Assembly (NCBI GenBank): GCA_030068145.1
Contig: JAPJBO010000007.1
Span: forward strand, 1-64,000
Source: Diplonema papillatum
Taxonomy: Eukaryota > Euglenozoa > Diplonemea > Diplonemida > Diplonemidae
DNA: 64,000 nucleotides
Direction of reading: 5' to 3'
The notes under the pieces were generated by a model that saw only the letters and a program-made list of their open reading frames with translations, ran no database searches and was not told the DNA's origin. How positions within the stretch are numbered: position 1 is the stretch's first letter; every line of letters begins with the position of its first letter. The position numbers and the translations under genes are program-made. Below, piece after piece: positions 35,754-46,561 of this stretch.

Positions 35754-35873
35754 GCGCGTGAATGACCTGTGAGAGTCGACTGCTGATTAACCAGGTAGGT
35801 CAATAGTGACAGAAGGACTCTCACAGGTCATTCACGCGCTGTCACTATTGACCTACCTGGTTAATCAGCAGTC
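35754..35873. repeat. Interleaved perfect inverted repeats (A-B-A'-B')
   Basis: Segment A is 35754-35777 (24 nt) and B is 35778-35812 (35 nt). After the 3-nt spacer AAG, A' (35816-35839) is the exact reverse complement of A, and B' (35839-35873) the exact reverse complement of B. A' and B' share one base. The order is A-B-A'-B', not the nested A-B-B'-A' of an ordinary hairpin, so a transcript would have pseudoknot topology. No gene overlaps it. Confidence 0.95.
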
Positions 35874-36631
35874 AAGGAACGGACTTAGCACATCGGTTTC
35901 AAAGAAGGCCTACCGACGTTTTGCGATAGAAATAATAATGCTGGGGTGTGAATTTGAAGCGCTGTTCCTGTTGTCGGGCTCCGCGTGGATTCTTCGGCCC
36001 CTTCCATCATAACATGTTTCGCGAACCCTTTCCCTGCCCTCGAAAGATGAAAGGAACCCCAAGCTCAAGCAACTTCCGCCGATCTGTGCCCATGAAGAAA
36101 CCAGCCGCCCTCCAGGGTGGGCTCGCCTGCCACTTGCTGCTCTTCGGGGGAACATCAATTTCTATCCGGCTGCGTTGTACCATACCGCGCGTGCAGTTGT
36201 TTGCCAGCAGTGACACCAGCTCTGGGCCCGCATGTCTCAGCACCTTGCTTCGAATCTCTTGTGTTTCAACCGTTCTCTCTGAAAGCAGGATGCCGAATTC
36301 CATGACCACCGCGAAGAAGGAGCCAGCGCTGGGACGTTCTCGTCGCACTCATACACGCGAAATGCGCTACGAGTCAGTTCACGCACTCCAATTGGAACTG
36401 GAGCAAAGCGTGCGGATACCGGGTTTCAGGAGAGTTCGGGCAGGCTGCAGCGGGACGAAGGTGGCGTCAGTCTTCCGCAGATGGCGAACGGTAGGTCCCC
36501 TACCACACGAGGTTCTTTTAGTGCTAACAATCTTGCGGTTGCCCTTCAATATATTGTGCAGGCTAAAAAGACGTAGGCAGCGTGTTTTGGTGGCTGATCA
36601 GATACACAGGGTAAATACAAGTGGGAAAACG
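35874..36631. other. No gene recognised
   Basis: A 268-codon open frame (35948-36754) covers this interval, but it has no recognisable domain, runs into the tandem repeats downstream and has unremarkable composition. It is not called as a gene. Confidence 0.45.
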
Positions 36632-37347
36632 ATCAACCGGCACGCACAAACAAACGATGGCGCCTGCCTTTTTTGCACTTCATGGCTATTCCATGCGCAG
36701 GAATGTTTGAGATCGCACACCGGTATTCTTGACGCACCACGCACAGAGCAGTAAAGCGGACCGCGTCGCAGGTGGCACAACCCGAAGGAGCCCGTGCGGC
36801 AGGGAGTGGAGACGAGGTGATACAAGACGAAGGAGAAGCGCGAAGCGACCAGCCCGGGCGGACCAGCAAGACGCAAGACCAGGGCGACCAAGAGAAGGAG
36901 GGGGACGCGACCCAGAGACCCGGGCTAAGTAGCCTGGAACTAGTGTGATGGACCTTTCTCCGGAGGGGCTCACGCACTCAAAAGTTCGACTTATACGCAC
37001 CACGCACAGATCCCCCCCCCCCCCCCCCCCCCCTCCCCGCCCCGTTCCCTCAAAACACCCATCAAAATTATCGGAATTGGGGTATGCCGCAGGAGGACGG
37101 GCTTCAAGCGAGCCCAGTCCATGACGAAGACGGAGAGTCATCTGACTTCAGCCTGCAGAGCCCGCCGGAGCTGCACCCGCGGGGCTTAAGCCCCGGGGGG
37201 TCGCAGGAGTGAGACGTGGGCACGCACAAACAAAACGAGGTGCCTGTCTTTTTCCACGGCGCAACGACTTGCGCCCGCCGTAGTAGTACGGGATAGTAGT
37301 GGGGCGACCGGATACTCCTCGGAGAGATGGTCCCTGCACTCTAACTC

Positions 37348-37389
<42 letters not shown>

Positions 37390-38312
37390 GCACTTCGCGG
37401 CTATTTCATGCGCAGGAGTGTTTATCCACGCCGAGGGGAGATCGCACGCCGGTATTCTTGACGCACCACGCACAGATCCCCCCCCCCCCCCCCTCCCCGC
37501 CCCGTTCCCTCAAAACACCCATCAAAATTATCGGAATTGGGGTATGCCGCAGGAGGACGGGCTTCAAGCGAGCCAGTCCATGACGAAGACGGAGAGTCAT
37601 CTGGCTTCAGCCTGCAGAGCCCGCCGGAGCTGCACCCGCGGGGCTTAAGCCCCGGGGGGTCGCAGGAGTGAGACGTGGGCACGCACAAACAAAACGAGGT
37701 GCCTGTCTTTTTTTGCACTTCGCGGCTATTTCATGCGCAGGAGTGTTTATCCACGCCGAGGAGATTCTTGACGCACCACGCACAGATCCTCCCACCCCCC
37801 CCCCCCCCCGCCCCGTTCCCTCAAAACACCCATCAAAATTATCGGAATTGGGGTATGCCGCAGGAGGACGGGCTTCAAGCGAGCCAGTCCATGACGAAGA
37901 CGGAGAGTCATCTGACTTCAGCCTGCAGAGCCCGCCGGAGCTGCACCCGCGGGGCTTAAGCCCCGGGGGGTCGCAGGAGTGAGACGTGGGCACGCACAAA
38001 CAAAACGAGGTGCCTGTCTTTTTTTGCACTTCGCGGCTATTTCATGCGCAGGAGTGTTTATCCACGCCGAGGGGAGATCGCACGCCGGTATTCTTGACGC
38101 ACCACGCACAGATCCTCCCACCCCCCCCCCCCTCCCCGCCCCGTTCCCTCAAAACACCCATCAAAATTATCGGAATTGGGGTATGCCGCAGGAGGACGGG
38201 CTTCAAGCGAGCCAGTCCATGACGAAGACGGAGAGTCATCTGACTTCAGCCTGCAGAGCCCGCCGGAGCTGCACCCGCGGGGCTTAAGCCCCGGGGGGTC
38301 GCAGGAGTGAGA
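36632..38312 (+). repeat. Four degenerate tandem copies of the SLC44 gene 5' end
   Basis: Units of about 290-580 bp repeat the leader of the SLC44-type gene (a TTTTTTGCACTTC block, a C-rich run, CCGTTCCCTCAAAACACC) and its first 40 or so codons. The positions equivalent to the start ATG are 37084, 37544, 37855 and 38183; the gene's own ATG is 38473. All copies end in a TTAAGCCCCGGGGGG... sequence with a TGA that is absent from the gene. Copies 2-4 also lack one C in the AGCCCAG stretch, shifting the frame. Copy 1 is interrupted by about 220 bp (36756-36975). Copy 2 holds an insert with a CT microsatellite (37349-37384). C-run lengths differ between copies. Confidence 0.9.
37084..37212 (+). 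pseudogene. 42-codon truncated SLC44 N-terminus in repeat copy 1
   Basis: Copy 1 of the array keeps the same frame as the gene from its ATG (MPQEDGLQASPVHDEDGESS...) and stops at a TGA after 42 codons. It could be a relic or a short upstream open frame if the array is transcribed. The other three copies are frameshifted within the first 12 codons. Confidence 0.6.
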
Positions 38313-38472
38313 CGTGGGCACGCACGAGGTGCCTGTCTTTTTTTGCACTTCGCGGCTATTTCATGCGCAGGACGCCGAGGAGATTCTTGACGCACCACGC
38401 ACAGATCCTCCCACCCCCCCCCTCCCCGCCCCGTTCCCTCAAAACACCCATCAAAATTATCGGAATTGGGGT

Positions 38473-40371
38473 ATGCCGCAGGAGGACGGGCTTCAAGCGA
38501 GCCCAGTCCATGACGAAGACGAAGAGTCGTCTGACTTCAGCCTGCAGAACCCGCCGGAGCTGCGCCCGCGGGGCTCCAGCCCCGTGGGCTCGTTCGAGTC
38601 CGACGTGCCGTCGGTAGTGAGAAGCGAGTCTCGATGTCCGAGTTTCGGGTTCGTCGGGATGCGTGACTTGTGGTTAGCGTTCGGGTGGTGCGCCTGCGTG
38701 GTGGTCGTCGTCTGGGTGGCCGGGCGGAAAATGGCGGTCGGGGACGTCTATTTCGCCGACACTGCGGACAAGGCGTTTACGTTCCTCGCAGCGACGAACG
38801 ACGCCTGCTGGATGGGAGACGAACTAACGGTGAACGCAACCGGCGAGTGCACGTCGATCGGGTCTCCGATCGGGTGGACGATGGCGGCGTGCGAGGGGGG
38901 CCACGTGCTGCTCGGGCGGCTGCTGGGCAGCGAAGAGGAGTGCCGGCAGCATTACTGCGACACGACCGCCCTTGCCAAGGATCCGTCGACCATTTGGATA
39001 CCCACTTCCAGCTTCGGCGGCCGGGCCCCGGAGCCGCCGTGCCAGTACGGGCAGTTCTCCTTGTACGACCACGTGCAGCTCCGGTCCGCGCCGTGCATGC
39101 TCCGCGACCGCCTCGCTCCCCTGCGCAAAGCCGTCAAGCTCGCCGCTGGCGGAGTTCTCGCGTCGACTGTCGCCGCAGTCGGCTTCCTGTACGCTCTCCG
39201 GCGCTTCCCGAGGGGCTCCGCTATCGCCGCGAGTGCCGCGGTTTCCATTTCGTTCGCGTGTCTCTCCGTCATCTTCGTGCCTTCGCGACCGGGTGTGAGC
39301 GTGCTCTACGGGACCTCTTGCGTCCTCGTCCTGGTTTTGCTGTACACCTCCCGGCACAAGCTTGCTTTTGCCGTTGACTGCGCGGCGTGTGCGGTGAGTG
39401 TGGCGTTGTCCCGGCGCGGCATCGTCGCGCACGCGCTGTGTTGGGTTGCGGGGCAAGCTGCTTTCGCGCTGCTCTGGGCGTGTGCCGTCGGCTCCGAGAA
39501 CTCTCTGATTGCGGTGAGGCACGGGGCGCTCGTCCCGTTTATGCTATCCTTCTTCTGGACAATTCAAGTCTGCAGGAACGTCGTGCACGTCTCTATGGCA
39601 GCGGTAACCTTTACTTACCTGGCGGACAACACGACTCCAACCAACGAACGTGATGATGACCCGAACCAGCAGGCGGGGTCTCTTCCGAGTCTGTCGACGC
39701 CCCCGCAAAGCAACGATCCACTCGGTACCGAGCTGCTTCAACAGACGCCTCAAAGCGCTTTCCCTGTGAATGACGCTTGTCGCCGTGCCTGCTTCAATTC
39801 CCTGGGTTCCATTTGCTTCGGATCGATTACCGTCACCTTCGTTTCTTCCGCCCACGCCTTCGTGCAAGTCCTTTGCGGCGCCGACCTCCCATTCTGTCAG
39901 GAAATGGCCTTCTCTTTGCTTCGCGCCCTTGAAGGACTCACGCGGTCTTGCAACTCCGGCGCGTACATTACCATCGCGCAGCAAGATCTCCCGTTCGTGG
40001 CCGCTTCGAGAAGTGCTTGGGACTCGCGCCGACGTGCCTCTGCGGCGGCCCTGGAGAGTGAGTCGTTGGTGGGGCAGGTTTGCGTCCTTTTCGGTTTGCT
40101 TGGTGGGCTCTTCACTGGGCTGGCTATCTTCATCGCAAGTGATGACACCTGGGCTTGGTTCGTGGTGGGCTTCTTCGGAGGGTTCCTCTCAGTCTCCATC
40201 TTCATGCGGCTGATCAGCTCCGGGTCTTGCACCATATTCGTACATTTCCAGCAAAATCCAGCACTGACGCGTGGAGTGCTCCCTCGGGCTCTCAGAGATG
40301 CTCCTTTCAGCGAGATGGCCGCTCGGGTTTCAGCCGGCATCTCCGACGACACGTCCGAACTCAGCGTGTAG
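38473..40371 (+). CDS. SLC44/CTL-family choline-transporter-like protein
   Basis: A single-exon frame of 632 codons from the ATG at 38473 (MPQEDGLQASPVHDEDEESS), chosen because the upstream part of the frame lies in the repeat array. An acidic N-terminal tail is followed by a first membrane span (about residues 60-80) and a Cys-containing extracellular-type loop of about 140 residues. Multiple spans come next. Motifs resembling PF04515 are FWTIQVCRNVVHVSMAA, FNSLGSICFGSITV (family: SLGSIAFGSL) and AYITIAQQDLPFVAASRSAW (family: iAi.G..fc.SA). Members sit in the plasma or mitochondrial membrane and move choline and related compounds; substrate here is inferred. The tail after the last span is short and Ser-rich. 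Its 5' end has been amplified upstream. Confidence 0.75.
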   Translation: MPQEDGLQASPVHDEDEESSDFSLQNPPELRPRGSSPVGSFESDVPSVVRSESRCPSFGFVGMRDLWLAFGWCACVVVVVWVAGRKMAVGDVYFADTADKAFTFLAATNDACWMGDELTVNATGECTSIGSPIGWTMAACEGGHVLLGRLLGSEEECRQHYCDTTALAKDPSTIWIPTSSFGGRAPEPPCQYGQFSLYDHVQLRSAPCMLRDRLAPLRKAVKLAAGGVLASTVAAVGFLYALRRFPRGSAIAASAAVSISFACLSVIFVPSRPGVSVLYGTSCVLVLVLLYTSRHKLAFAVDCAACAVSVALSRRGIVAHALCWVAGQAAFALLWACAVGSENSLIAVRHGALVPFMLSFFWTIQVCRNVVHVSMAAVTFTYLADNTTPTNERDDDPNQQAGSLPSLSTPPQSNDPLGTELLQQTPQSAFPVNDACRRACFNSLGSICFGSITVTFVSSAHAFVQVLCGADLPFCQEMAFSLLRALEGLTRSCNSGAYITIAQQDLPFVAASRSAWDSRRRASAAALESESLVGQVCVLFGLLGGLFTGLAIFIASDDTWAWFVVGFFGGFLSVSIFMRLISSGSCTIFVHFQQNPALTRGVLPRALRDAPFSEMAARVSAGISDDTSELSV

Positions 40372-43300
40372 GCTCTTCGGGTCAATCAAACCAACCAACA
40401 GACTGTGTAGAGCAAGATTGCGAGTACTTGGGAATCACATCTTTCGACCGTTTTTCGACGGGGTTCAGCATAGAAGCTTCTTTCTGAGAGGTGCAGCGTC
40501 CCAGCTCAGCGCGTGGGGCCGAGCCTGTGAGAGCCGTCCCCAATGCACGAGAACAACCTGGCTGATGCCCCTTGCTCGTACCACACAGGGGAAAGCCACA
40601 CGCGCTGTGGGCAACAGCACTCCCTCGAAAAGCCACGTGGTGGCATCGTTTTCCCGGGTTCTCAAGCGAACTCTCACTCTCAAAGTCCCAAAGTTCTCAA
40701 AGCTATCCTTCATCCTCCAACATACCCTCCCGCCCTTGAATCGGGAAACATTTTGGCAAACGAGGGTTTCTTCTAGACTCCTTGAGATCTGAAGCGGGGC
40801 CTTTCACCAGGGGTGCCATCGAAACAATTGCTCGATTGGAACCAGCTCCTGAATACAAATCCACACCAAGGTGGCCCGTCCTCTAGTACCGGTACTTTGC
40901 GACCGAACCCATCGAGTTTTCATTTGTGTCGTTTCTGTAAAAGTTCTCCTGCGAGTCAGCACTCAATGGCGCGGAACTAGTGGCGACTTGCCAACAATCA
41001 AAGCACACGTGTTTAAGCTGTTTCATACTCAGCTGCTCAATGATAACATGACCGGCGGCTCACGTACAAAGTATGCCGGGGCATTTCGCGCCTTGGGCGT
41101 TCGGGTCGCAGAGGAAAACCAAGAAGAATTCGGTCTGTGCGGGAGTGCGGTTGCTGTGCAGCAGCATGGGAGGCGCGGGTGACCGCCCGTGTCCGCTTAG
41201 CCAGCTCCACCCTCCCCTCCCGACGATTCCGCGGATTCGCGTAAACCTGGTTAGCAAGCGATCCCCTTGTCCCTGCCCTGGACGCTGCCAGGCTCGACGA
41301 TTTGTAAGATGCAGCAGCTGCGCCCCATGCGCTACCGATCACCTCTGGGCTGGGAGCGGGTCTTTTCAAGATCGTTTGGCACCCGAAATTTCGGGAGTCG
41401 CGATACCTACTGCGCGAGGTGAAACGGTGTTGGGACTGGCAGCGTACTAAAGCACCGTCGAGCCCGGCAGATGAAGCGTCCAAGGCCGGACTTTGGGTAG
41501 TGTAGATGACAGTGAGATATGTCTTCCATTGGTGCGTGCTCACTCCTCGACACAGCGGCATAGAGCTGCTGTTGTCGAATGCGTGTGTCACGCGGCCTGC
41601 TCGTGTCACGTGCGGAACCTTTTCCCCGCCTCTGTGAGCTCTGACGTTGCTGCGCAGCGTCAGAGCTCTTTTTTGCCAGCCTTCAGCTGGTTGTGGCATT
41701 TGTTCCATTGCTTTACAGTGTCACGCGACCGCGTTCATCGCCGCAGCTCGTAAGATGCTGCACGAGTGGCCTCCCCCCGGACCTCGGCCATCCGTTTGGA
41801 TCTCTACAGGATAAACTACCATTCAATCACCCAGAAACGAGTATACCGTCCGAGTACGCATTCGCGGCCCTCCATTTTCTTCTTCTAGCCGAACCAGTTT
41901 CCTAAATCTTTCCAGTTTTCTTGTCGAAACTACGACAGGATTGCCACAACATTGTACATACGTGTTGTCGACTGAACATCCGCATTACGAGCGGGCTGCG
42001 TGCGGAATACGCAACGTCCGGTTACACGGCAGGGCGCACAACCCGCAAAACACCATTTCCGCGGTATTTTTGATGTTGGTTGTTCATTCGTTTCACCAGA
42101 TCATTTAAGGACACCAATTCACTTTCGGAACTATTCCCGAATTGTTTGTCGAACCCACCCCATCTAATATCGTCCTGTGGTTAGTACATATACCCCGTGT
42201 ATGTAGTATGGTCTCAGAAACCACTACTCTTGACCGTTTTCAACTTCTTTAGATGTCATCGTAAATCTGCTGGTTCATCGGACTTCAGTGTGTTCATCGG
42301 AGTTCAGTGGCAGCCAGACAGCACCGATACTACGACTCAGCGTGTGCATCCTTTTGCCGAACTGACTGTGTGCAAGCAACACGATACCAGCAGATACGGA
42401 ATGTGACTGGTGACGGGCTCTGATGCCTTCACCTCCTGACGACCCTAGCATTACAAAGGATCCCCTCCCTATCCCCCCGAACTCATATCTGACGAACGAA
42501 ACAGCTTGCGCACACACAGCTACTGTGGCGACCCACGGCGGATGAAATTCATTCGCCGGCTGGAAGAGTCCGGTAAAATGCTGTATACAATTGGTTGGTG
42601 TGTGGTGCGGCAGGTATCACCTCAAGATACATCTGCTACGTTCCGAAAATGAGGAATCCGGGGACTGTCTTGGACTGAATTAAGGCATATCAAATCATCC
42701 ACAACGATTGGCTACAAACAACGTAGGGGATTACCAGCAACCAAACACGGTGCACATCGTGTACAGAGAGGATGGAAGATTGTTACCATCCGGAATTGGA
42801 TTCCGAACTCACGGCCAAGCACATAGTCTATTATCGCTGTGCCCGCTCGAACTGTTACCGATCCTTCCGGACAAGGCAGCGCATTCCAGGACGCCATCAA
42901 ACTAAAGAGCCGCGCCTAGTGAAGAAAGAGGGTGAACGTCTCAGGGTTTCTTGTATTCCTACTCAGCCGCCGGCACATGAAAAAACCGTGCCCAATGGAG
43001 AAAATGAAGCATACCGTGAAGCACCCAACCCTTTCTTGTGTGAATTTTCTCGTGTCCGATGAGGAAACCGAGAAGCATTTCTCACGTCCCTCGCCCCAGA
43101 ACGCCATCAAACCACAACACGAAAAAGAAAAAAACCATTGAGGAAAAGTAGTGGCGCTGTTCGGTTCCTTGTGTAATGGTCACCATCCTGTCCCTGATGG
43201 ACCTGCCAGCCGCCATGGGAAAAGTCCTTTGGCCATCAGCCGTAGACGATCATATTGGGCAGAGCCTGTGCAGAGAACCAAAGTAAGGCAACACGAGAAC

Positions 43301-44860
43301 GACGAATGCGTGCTCCCCACGTTCTCCTGTTGTTGCCACCTACGCCGTGGCGCAGTCAGTGAAGAGCAGCTACCCCTCTCAAGGCTAGGGGGTGCACGAC
43401 AACCCCAGACCGACGATTTGGACAGGGGAAAACGAGCTCTTTCCCCCCGAGATGCGCAGTTCGAACTGCGTCTGGGAGAATCGAGCCAACTTGGCCGGGC
43501 TCTCGTCCTTTTCGTTGGAACGGGTCAATTGGGACAGCGCTCCTCGCCACCCCTTCAAGGGTCAACCCACCAGGATCCTGTAAAACGCAAAGCCGAACAG
43601 AAAACAGACTACCCACTTTACAAACAAACGCGCTTACATGCACGGTCCCCTTTTCTATCCATTGGTCCACATTACTTGTTTTTCTTTTCTAAAGGACACC
43701 ACCCCCCGCCTCGCATGCCTACCGGCTTCCGAACACAGAACCGGTCTAGAGAACCCGTTGAACGAAAACCATTCGGAGTATAAAAACCCCCACAACAAGT
43801 TCACAGCAGTTCTGGGCTAGCACCTTGGATGGGACACTGTTTTGCCGCTTTTCGGAGTTCCGCTGGAAGTATCACCTCACGTTGTGTGCCCCGAATGGCT
43901 CAAACAGAAGCTTTCGAATGCATCCGGAGCTGATGGAAACAGTTGATCCACATGTCGGCGTGTGCCCAGGACAGGGTCGGCTTCTTTGGTCTTGGTCGCG
44001 TCTTAGATTTCACTCATGTAGATCCTGCGTATGGGGATCACTTATCTGGCTTTTATCGGCAGTGTTTTGCTCGGCGTTTCGCGGAGAAAGCGACGTCGAC
44101 AATAGATAGGCCTTAACCCTTCATGGCTTTAGGGGACCAGCCCTCGAAATTGTCTGTCGAGCCCCCCCAAAGCTGGATTCTGCAGGTCTGCGGCCCGTCC
44201 TTTCCTCAAAGCAACTAATTACTTAACAAGCCACCGGGTTAAGTGTGGCAGCGAGAGTTTCCAAGGTTCTGAAAAGGTCGTGCGCCCACAGTCCTTCGGC
44301 TCTCGCTTGGAGAGAGCGGGTGCCTGTGTGTGGACTTCCCTTGATCCTGAGAGCGCATAGTACGCGTTGTGTATTGAACCCAAAGTGAACACTAGTACAT
44401 CTCTGTGCCCACCTCCCTCGCCGCACCTCCTTCACTTAAGAGAACCCTTCCGCTTGCTCGGCTGGTTGTAACGTTGACCCGCCGAAATGAGTAGTTTCAC
44501 TTCGTTTTGTAACCTTGCGGCTGTATCGACAACCCGGAAGAGCATATCCCAAACTCGTGCAGACTTGACAGCCGTGCTTTCTCACAGAAGAGCGAACTTT
44601 AACTCTGACAATCGGAAATTGCCGGCTGTGTCATTTTACTCTTGAAAAGGCACGCATTTTAGTACGCCAGCAGCGTGCTGGGACAAAGCTTTCTCTATTT
44701 TCACTGCACTGCATCAAAACTCATTTACAAGGTCGCATCCCAACAATTAGTTTGCCACCCGAGATCGACAGGTAATACACAGCAGGGGAAGACCCGCGAA
44801 AGGGAAACAGCCACCTCCGGCGTCGGTGTGGGAAGGTGGGCAGGTGGACCGATACGTTCA
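40372..44860. other. 4.5-kb gene-poor interval
   Basis: No gene, RNA gene or transposon end was recognised. Noted items: the motif GCGAACTCTCACTCTC at 40666-40681 and its stronger match GCGAACTTTAACTCTG at 44592-44607, about 270 bp before the next gene; and a stem-loop at 41636-41668 (11-bp arms GAGCTCTGACG/CGTCAGAGCTC) directly followed by six T. Open frames are short and without motifs. Confidence 0.5.
41636..41668. repeat. 11-bp-arm stem-loop followed by a T-run
   Basis: GAGCTCTGACG at 41636-41646 pairs exactly with 41658-41668 and is followed by T6. In bacteria this would look like a terminator. In this eukaryotic setting no role can be assigned. Confidence 0.7.
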
Positions 44861-46561
44861 ATGGCCTCTGAAGTGTCTGCTTCAGATCTTGAAGTCATCC
44901 GGGTAGTCGCTCAGCTGGACTATGCGAGTCGGGGCTTGGAGGCGGGTGACGTTGTCCGGCTAGGCTGCTTGTTGTTGTGGGAACAGGGCGAGCACGCAAG
45001 GAGCGACGAAAACGTCGTATTCGGTCCCTGGAAGATCGCTTCGGGCGCTGAAGACGGCCCGCTGGAGTCCTGGGAGAGCTTGGCAACGGGGCGCGGCGCT
45101 GCCGGGGGGCTGCTCGTCGTTCTGGAGGTGCAGTCGGGGAGCACCGGCGGCGGCGCCGCTCCCGTCGAAACGTATGCCGGCGACGTCTCGCCCGTCTGCG
45201 AGGTCTTGCGGAAGGGCCGGCACGTGTTGGGGTCGAAGATTCTCCGCAAAGTCCGCCCGGGAGCCACCCTACGCACGTTCCTCGGCGAAACCACCGATGC
45301 ACAGCCCACGCGCGAGGTGAGTGAACCGTGCGGTGAGAACGCGGCTGCCGGTGGGGTTCGCCTGAGGTTGGTGGTGGACCATGAACACATCAACCTCAAC
45401 GAGCTGGTCGGTCGGCGTGCATCCAAGCACAGCGGCGCACCATGCGCGCACGTCAGGGAAAAGTCGCTCGGCAAAGAGACCCCGGGGGCTGTGTACGAAA
45501 AGCTCTGCCGCGCATGGCGGATCGCGCCCCACGCGGACGTGCGCGCGCTGCTCGGCGGCCCGCCGCGGTGCCGGGCGTGCGGCGACGAGGCCGCTGCGGG
45601 CGGTGGCGCCGGGCCGCTTCGGGACGGCGAGCTTGACTTGCTCGACTTCCGCAAGTGCTACCTCCCCGGGGCAGCCGGGCGGGCGGCGGTGTGGGCGGCG
45701 GCCGTCAGCGAAGAGGCGGCGAGCCTGCGGGTGCTGCTGCTCGACGGGGTGAAGCTGGGCGAGGAGTCGCTGGCGGTCCTCGCGCAGTGCGTCACGCGGT
45801 TCCCGCTGTTGCACACCGTGTCGCTGCAGGACAACGGCTTGAACGAGCTTGCCGGCACGCACGTCCTCCGCATGGCGCAACGGTCGCGCAGCATCGTGCA
45901 CCTGCCGTGCCACAGGGGAAACCGCCTTTCCCGCTACCTCGCGAACCGCGTCGACAACGCGGTGGCTGCCAACAGCAGCCACCACCCCCGCCTCTCCCTG
46001 CAAGCGCCCCAACCGGGCGGCCGCGGCGGCAACCCGCTCCTGCCGTCGGAGGTGTCGGTGTTGTCGTGCCTGTGGGCGGAGCTTAGCGCGCCGCCGTACG
46101 TGCCGCCCGAGACGGCGCGGTTGAGTGCGAAGTTCGACGTGTTCATGCGCTCGGTGAGTGACGGGATGATGAGGTACAAGAGCCAAGGGGCGCGCATCCT
46201 GCTGAAGCCGCGGGTTGACGACCGCCCCGTGGAGCCGAAGTTGACGTCTGCCAACGACGTGTCGTTCCGCACGTCGGTTTTCGGCGCTGTCTTCCTCTCG
46301 GTCACTGCCCTGACCAATCCGGCGCCCGGGACCTGGGACCGCATAGCCGCCGACGTGCTTCCTGTTCTCGGGGACTTTTACGGGGCCTTCGGTCTTCGGG
46401 AGTATCACCTGACCGACTTCATCGCAGCCTCGTCCCGCTGCCTCTTCGCGGATGGCTTGCTTGAGGAACCGGAGAATGCGACGCGGGAAGCTCGCTCGGT
46501 GTGGGAAAAGACACTTTCCTACGTTTTCGGTCTCTTGGTTCGGTCGCCGTACCCTGTGTGA
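44861..46561 (+). CDS. LRR protein with a possible globin-like C-terminal domain
   Basis: A 566-aa single-exon frame; the ATG at 44861 (MASEVSASDLEVIRVVAQLD) was chosen as the first in the GC-rich part of the frame. Residues 1-250 are unassigned and include a possible Cys pair (CRAC, about 237). Residues about 258-360 fit leucine-rich repeats of the RI type (LRVLLLDGVKLGEESLAVLA; LLHTVSLQDNGLNELAG). Residues about 415-562 are helical and resemble the last helices of a globin: VLGDFYGAFGLREYHLTDFI and then ARSVWEKTLSYVFGLLV match the usual LG..H..yGV...hy and AW.k.y..v patterns. The position of the proximal haem His appears to be Tyr507, so haem binding is doubtful. The LRR part is moderately sure and the globin-like part tentative. 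Function is unknown. Confidence 0.65.
   Translation: MASEVSASDLEVIRVVAQLDYASRGLEAGDVVRLGCLLLWEQGEHARSDENVVFGPWKIASGAEDGPLESWESLATGRGAAGGLLVVLEVQSGSTGGGAAPVETYAGDVSPVCEVLRKGRHVLGSKILRKVRPGATLRTFLGETTDAQPTREVSEPCGENAAAGGVRLRLVVDHEHINLNELVGRRASKHSGAPCAHVREKSLGKETPGAVYEKLCRAWRIAPHADVRALLGGPPRCRACGDEAAAGGGAGPLRDGELDLLDFRKCYLPGAAGRAAVWAAAVSEEAASLRVLLLDGVKLGEESLAVLAQCVTRFPLLHTVSLQDNGLNELAGTHVLRMAQRSRSIVHLPCHRGNRLSRYLANRVDNAVAANSSHHPRLSLQAPQPGGRGGNPLLPSEVSVLSCLWAELSAPPYVPPETARLSAKFDVFMRSVSDGMMRYKSQGARILLKPRVDDRPVEPKLTSANDVSFRTSVFGAVFLSVTALTNPAPGTWDRIAADVLPVLGDFYGAFGLREYHLTDFIAASSRCLFADGLLEEPENATREARSVWEKTLSYVFGLLVRSPYPV

Noticed and set aside
35948-36754. 268-codon plus-strand frame as a gene
   Set aside because: No domain, mixed composition, and its end lies inside the degenerate SLC44 repeat array.
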